The translations under genes and the position numbers were made by a program. 64,000 bases of DNA from positions 1,674,001-1,738,000 of the forward strand of contig JAALGY010000062.1 in assembly GCA_032358165.1 (NCBI GenBank), written 5' to 3'. The DNA comes from Diplosphaera chodatii (lineage: Eukaryota > Chlorophyta > Trebouxiophyceae > Prasiolales > Stichococcaceae). Below the pieces are notes generated by a model. That model worked only from the letters and a program-made list of their open reading frames with translations, was not told the origin of the DNA and ran no database searches. Positions 61,310 through 64,000 of the stretch are shown in pieces (the first letter of the stretch is position 1; each line of letters starts with the position of its first letter).

Positions 61310-62320
61310 GGGGCGTCCTTCCACAGGCTGCCACCACAGCGGCCGCGGCTCCTGCCGGCGGGTCGCGTCAGCTGGACTCGGCACAGCCGCCACATGCTGG
61401 TCAGGCACAAGGAAGAAGATGGGCGCTGCGGCGTGCCAACCGGCCCTGCTCCTGGGCGGCATCACCCCCAGGAGTCCCGCACAAGAGGGCCACAACGTTG
61501 AGCAGGGGCGGGGGCAGCGCTGGGCTGTTCCCAGCCCCCCTGCAGCAAGGCCTCCAGCCGTCCTGCCTGCCGTTCCAATCCGCAGCGGCTGGGTCAGCCA
61601 AGATGGGCGCGCCATTCCTCCCCCTGGGTGCTGCTGGTGACCGAACTGGACCAGTGTCCGGGCGGCAACATCTTGCCGGTATCGTTAGGAAGGGTCACTG
61701 ATATCGCACGTCTAGAAGAGCGTCCTGCAGCTGTGCGAAGCATCTTACATGGCAGTCTGGGCGTGGCCACGGGTGATGCACACCATAGTCTGGTGGGCTG
61801 ACAGCAGGCCTGCCTCATGAGATCATGTGTTTATACTGTGCTGAACGTTGGGGTAGTTTTCTGCGTGTGAGGATACCGTACCACGTGTGGGGGTTTGGCA
61901 CGGCTGCGGTGTGCAGCGGCACACGATGTGCTGGTAGCAGAGGGGCGCTGCTCTCTGGCGCAGTGTGGGGCCCCTTTGGGAATGATCAGATGGTGGGGAG
62001 CTGCGTGGCATTGGGTAGGCGCAAGCTTTGCAGCATGCGGTGTGTGTGCCGCACCCCTGCTCGTCTCGGGCAGGGGCAGCCATGGCTTCGATGCCATGGG
62101 ATGTGCGATCGGCACCGTGTTGCTTGCCTGACTTGGTTTCGTTCTCACTTGTTGCGAATTGAGTTGACACTTGCAGGGCAGTTCTGCACACGAGTTGCAA
62201 ACCAGACTGGTGCATGCCTACTGCTATCGCGCACTGTCCCATCAGGCAAGACATGGCTGCCTCTCCCACACAACACTTCAGTTGCAGGAGTGACCCTCAG
62301 GCTTCAGAACAGTAGTCACG
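61310..62320. other. Intergenic, between convergent genes
   Basis: About 1 kb between the SH2-protein stop and the Ku80 stop. Open frames occur on both strands but carry no motif; 3' UTRs and spacer. Confidence 0.55.
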
Positions 62321-64000
62321 TCAGTCCATGTCATCAAAGTCGTCTGCGTCATCACCGCCGTCCTCTGTCTGCACCTCTGCTGGCTCCTGCAGCACGGCAG
62401 GCAGGTTGACGAGTGTCAGCAGCTTGTGCGCGCCAATCGATCCCCGTCAAACGCACAAGACAGTGGCAGCCGAGTACTGCCTGCTCAAGCGTCAATGCGC
62501 CGCAAGCAGCAGTTCACAAAGGAGATCTAATGACATCAATGACACTGAGGACGGGTGCAACCTGGGCCGCCTGGGTGTGCTGCTTGAGGAAGGCGGCGGC
62601 GTCGGTGGCGGTGGCGCCGCTGCCGGGCGCCTCCACCTCGCTGAGCAGCGTCACGCCCGCCCCCATGACCTGCGCCCTGCGAGTAGAGCGGCGCGCCACC
62701 GCTTACCCATGAGGCTGCCAAAAGCTCACAGACGGCTCTCGCTGATGATGACGCCCTCTTCTCCTCGTGTTCATTTGTTGCCCGCTGTACCAATGCAAGC
62801 CTCTGAGCACGCTCAGAGTGTCTGAAGGCTTGGTGCTATGTTTGCAAACGCTCAAAAGGCACCCCAACAAACAGGCGCTGTGCTTACATAGCTGTGAGCA
62901 ACCTGCTCCAGTCAGTGCAGGCGTCATCCGCAGGCCACGGACTTCCACACAGACTGGCACAAGCAGGCCGCGGCAGCAATTGGGCACCCACCACCAGGCG
63001 CGGTGCTGGGGGTGGGACTCGAAGGCGGCGGCCAGGCGGGCCAGCGCGGCGTTGAAGCCGGGCGCCTTGTCGAAGGTGTCCCCCGCGCCCTCCCGCAGCG
63101 CCTGCAGCGCCTCCAGGGCCTTGGCATACTGCCTGCGACGCAGCAGGGGCACGGTGTGCTGTGAATGTACCAGCTGCAACGCAAGTGGGCTGGCCATCAG
63201 GCACGCTGCTGCAGCTTGTTGCAGCGTCACAGGCGGCGATGGTCCCGCCTGCGGATCGAGCCTAGCACAGGCAACAGGTGGAGGCTCCATGCAGCTGCGG
63301 GTCACACAGCTGATCCTGCACAGCATGGCGATGTACAGGCTGGTCGACAACTGGTCGTGGTGTAACAGCGATGGTTCACCTGTCGCCTATGCTCTTGTTG
63401 ATGAGGGACTCGATCACATGCGGCATGGCCTCGAAAGCGATGTCGTGCTTGCCGTATCTGCAAGCAAGGTCGCTACAGATCATCACCACACATAGCAACG
63501 TTGCTGTTCCCACCGAACATGCAGATTGACTCTGCTGGCATGTGGCAACCTGAGTGCAAGACACGACTGAGTGACGCATGCCACCCCAGTCAGCGGCAGC
63601 AACCCCGCGCCACGCACCTGAGCAGCGCCCTGAAATCCTCGACGGGCGAGGCGGTGCCCACCGTCTCCACCTCCGAGCCCAGGTCGGCGTCCAGGTCGAA
63701 GTCCTCCCGCCCGCGGCCCAGGAAGCCCTCGCCCGCCGCTGCCTCCTCCCCCTCGCCCGGCGCCGCCTGCGAGGCCGTGCATCAGCATCTGGGCACCAGC
63801 AGACGCCTCTTCGCCGATCGTCGATTGTGACTGTCGCTGCTGCACATGTGACTCCTGTTCGCGGGCTCGGCAATGCTGCTGTGAGTGTGAGATGCTCAGT
63901 TTTAGGGTGGCCGTGGGTCAGTGCGTGCACTGCATGCGCACCCGCTCTGTGATGCTGAAGGCGGCGGCGGCTGCTGTGATGGCATCATTGACGTCGGGCG
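62321..64000 (-). CDS. XRCC5: Ku80 DNA end-binding subunit, C-terminal part
   Basis: Ku70/Ku80 binds DNA double-strand ends for non-homologous end joining and telomere care. Visible exons, right to left: 63942->64000 (partial), 63618-63766, 63380-63457, 62992-63132, 62562-62676, 62321-62422. The 5' part lies beyond the window. Recognisable strings: SPVEDFRALLR, HDIAFEAMPHVIESLI (Ku80 C-terminal helical arm), YAKALEALQALR...FNAALARLAAAF, GVTLLSEVEAPGSGATATDAAAFL, and the acidic terminus TEDGGDDADDFDDMD. These follow the human Ku80 C-terminal order (KALECL.ALR, GITLI.KEEASGSSVTAEEAKKFL, EEGGDVDDLL). Junctions are in phase; the last exon uses a non-CAG acceptor (AAG at 62423). The motif end suggests the kinase-recruiting tail is conserved, although a DNA-PKcs partner cannot be checked here. 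Confidence 0.9.

Noticed and set aside
1..64000. Bacterial-style operons, CRISPR arrays, insertion sequences, rRNA or tRNA genes
   Set aside because: The genes are intron-rich and eukaryotic. The only regular repeats are coding minisatellites and tandem exon copies. No tRNA cloverleaf or transposase motif was seen by eye.

Overview
This is nuclear DNA of a eukaryote, most likely a green alga (Chlorophyta). The evidence is high GC, genes cut into many short exons by roughly 70-200 bp introns (GT, occasionally GC, donors; TGCAG-type acceptors), a nuclear-encoded thylakoid-lumen pentapeptide protein, a plant-type PDR ABC transporter, a plant-type EFR3 scaffold and a plant-type fused UMP synthase. 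A Chlorella-like trebouxiophyte fits, but the species cannot be named from the sequence. All gene models were spliced by hand, using reading-frame continuity across phase-matched splice sites and family motifs. I saw no tRNA, rRNA, CRISPR array or intact transposon.

Layout. 1-7.8 kb (+): 3' part of a giant Pro/Leu/Thr repeat protein. 8.9-12.8 kb (-): bifunctional UMP synthase, divergent from 13.2-16.1 kb (+) CofD/YvcK-fold protein. 16.7-19.7 kb (+): EFR3-like plasma-membrane scaffold. 20.5-22.6 kb (+): unrecognised, probably plastid-targeted protein. 23.0-24.7 kb (-): thylakoid-lumen pentapeptide-repeat protein, divergent from 25.1-26.3 kb (+) NOP16. 27.3-38.9 kb (+): full-length PDR/ABCG transporter of about 50 exons with a frameshift and an in-frame TAG. 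39.3-46.5 kb (-): a large gene I cannot assign to any family, with Cys/His clusters, a tandemly duplicated exon pair and Ala-rich repeats. 47.6-48.8 kb (+): a duplicate of only the last exons of the PDR gene. 49.1-54.9 kb (-): WDR90/POC16-like centriole protein (CFA20 domain plus WD40 repeats). 55.9-61.3 kb (+): protein with a STAT-type linker-SH2 domain. 62.3-64 kb (-): 3' part of Ku80.

The genes form no operon-like pathway; this is an ordinary mosaic of housekeeping genes (pyrimidine synthesis, ribosome biogenesis, DNA end joining, thylakoid lumen, signalling). The least ordinary parts are the unassigned gene at 39-46.5 kb, the PDR gene with its truncated duplicate on either side of that gene, and the repeat protein at the left edge. 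Frame breaks in two otherwise well-conserved genes (PDR exon 4, WDR90 first exon) could be real lesions or assembly indels; raw reads or RNA would separate these.
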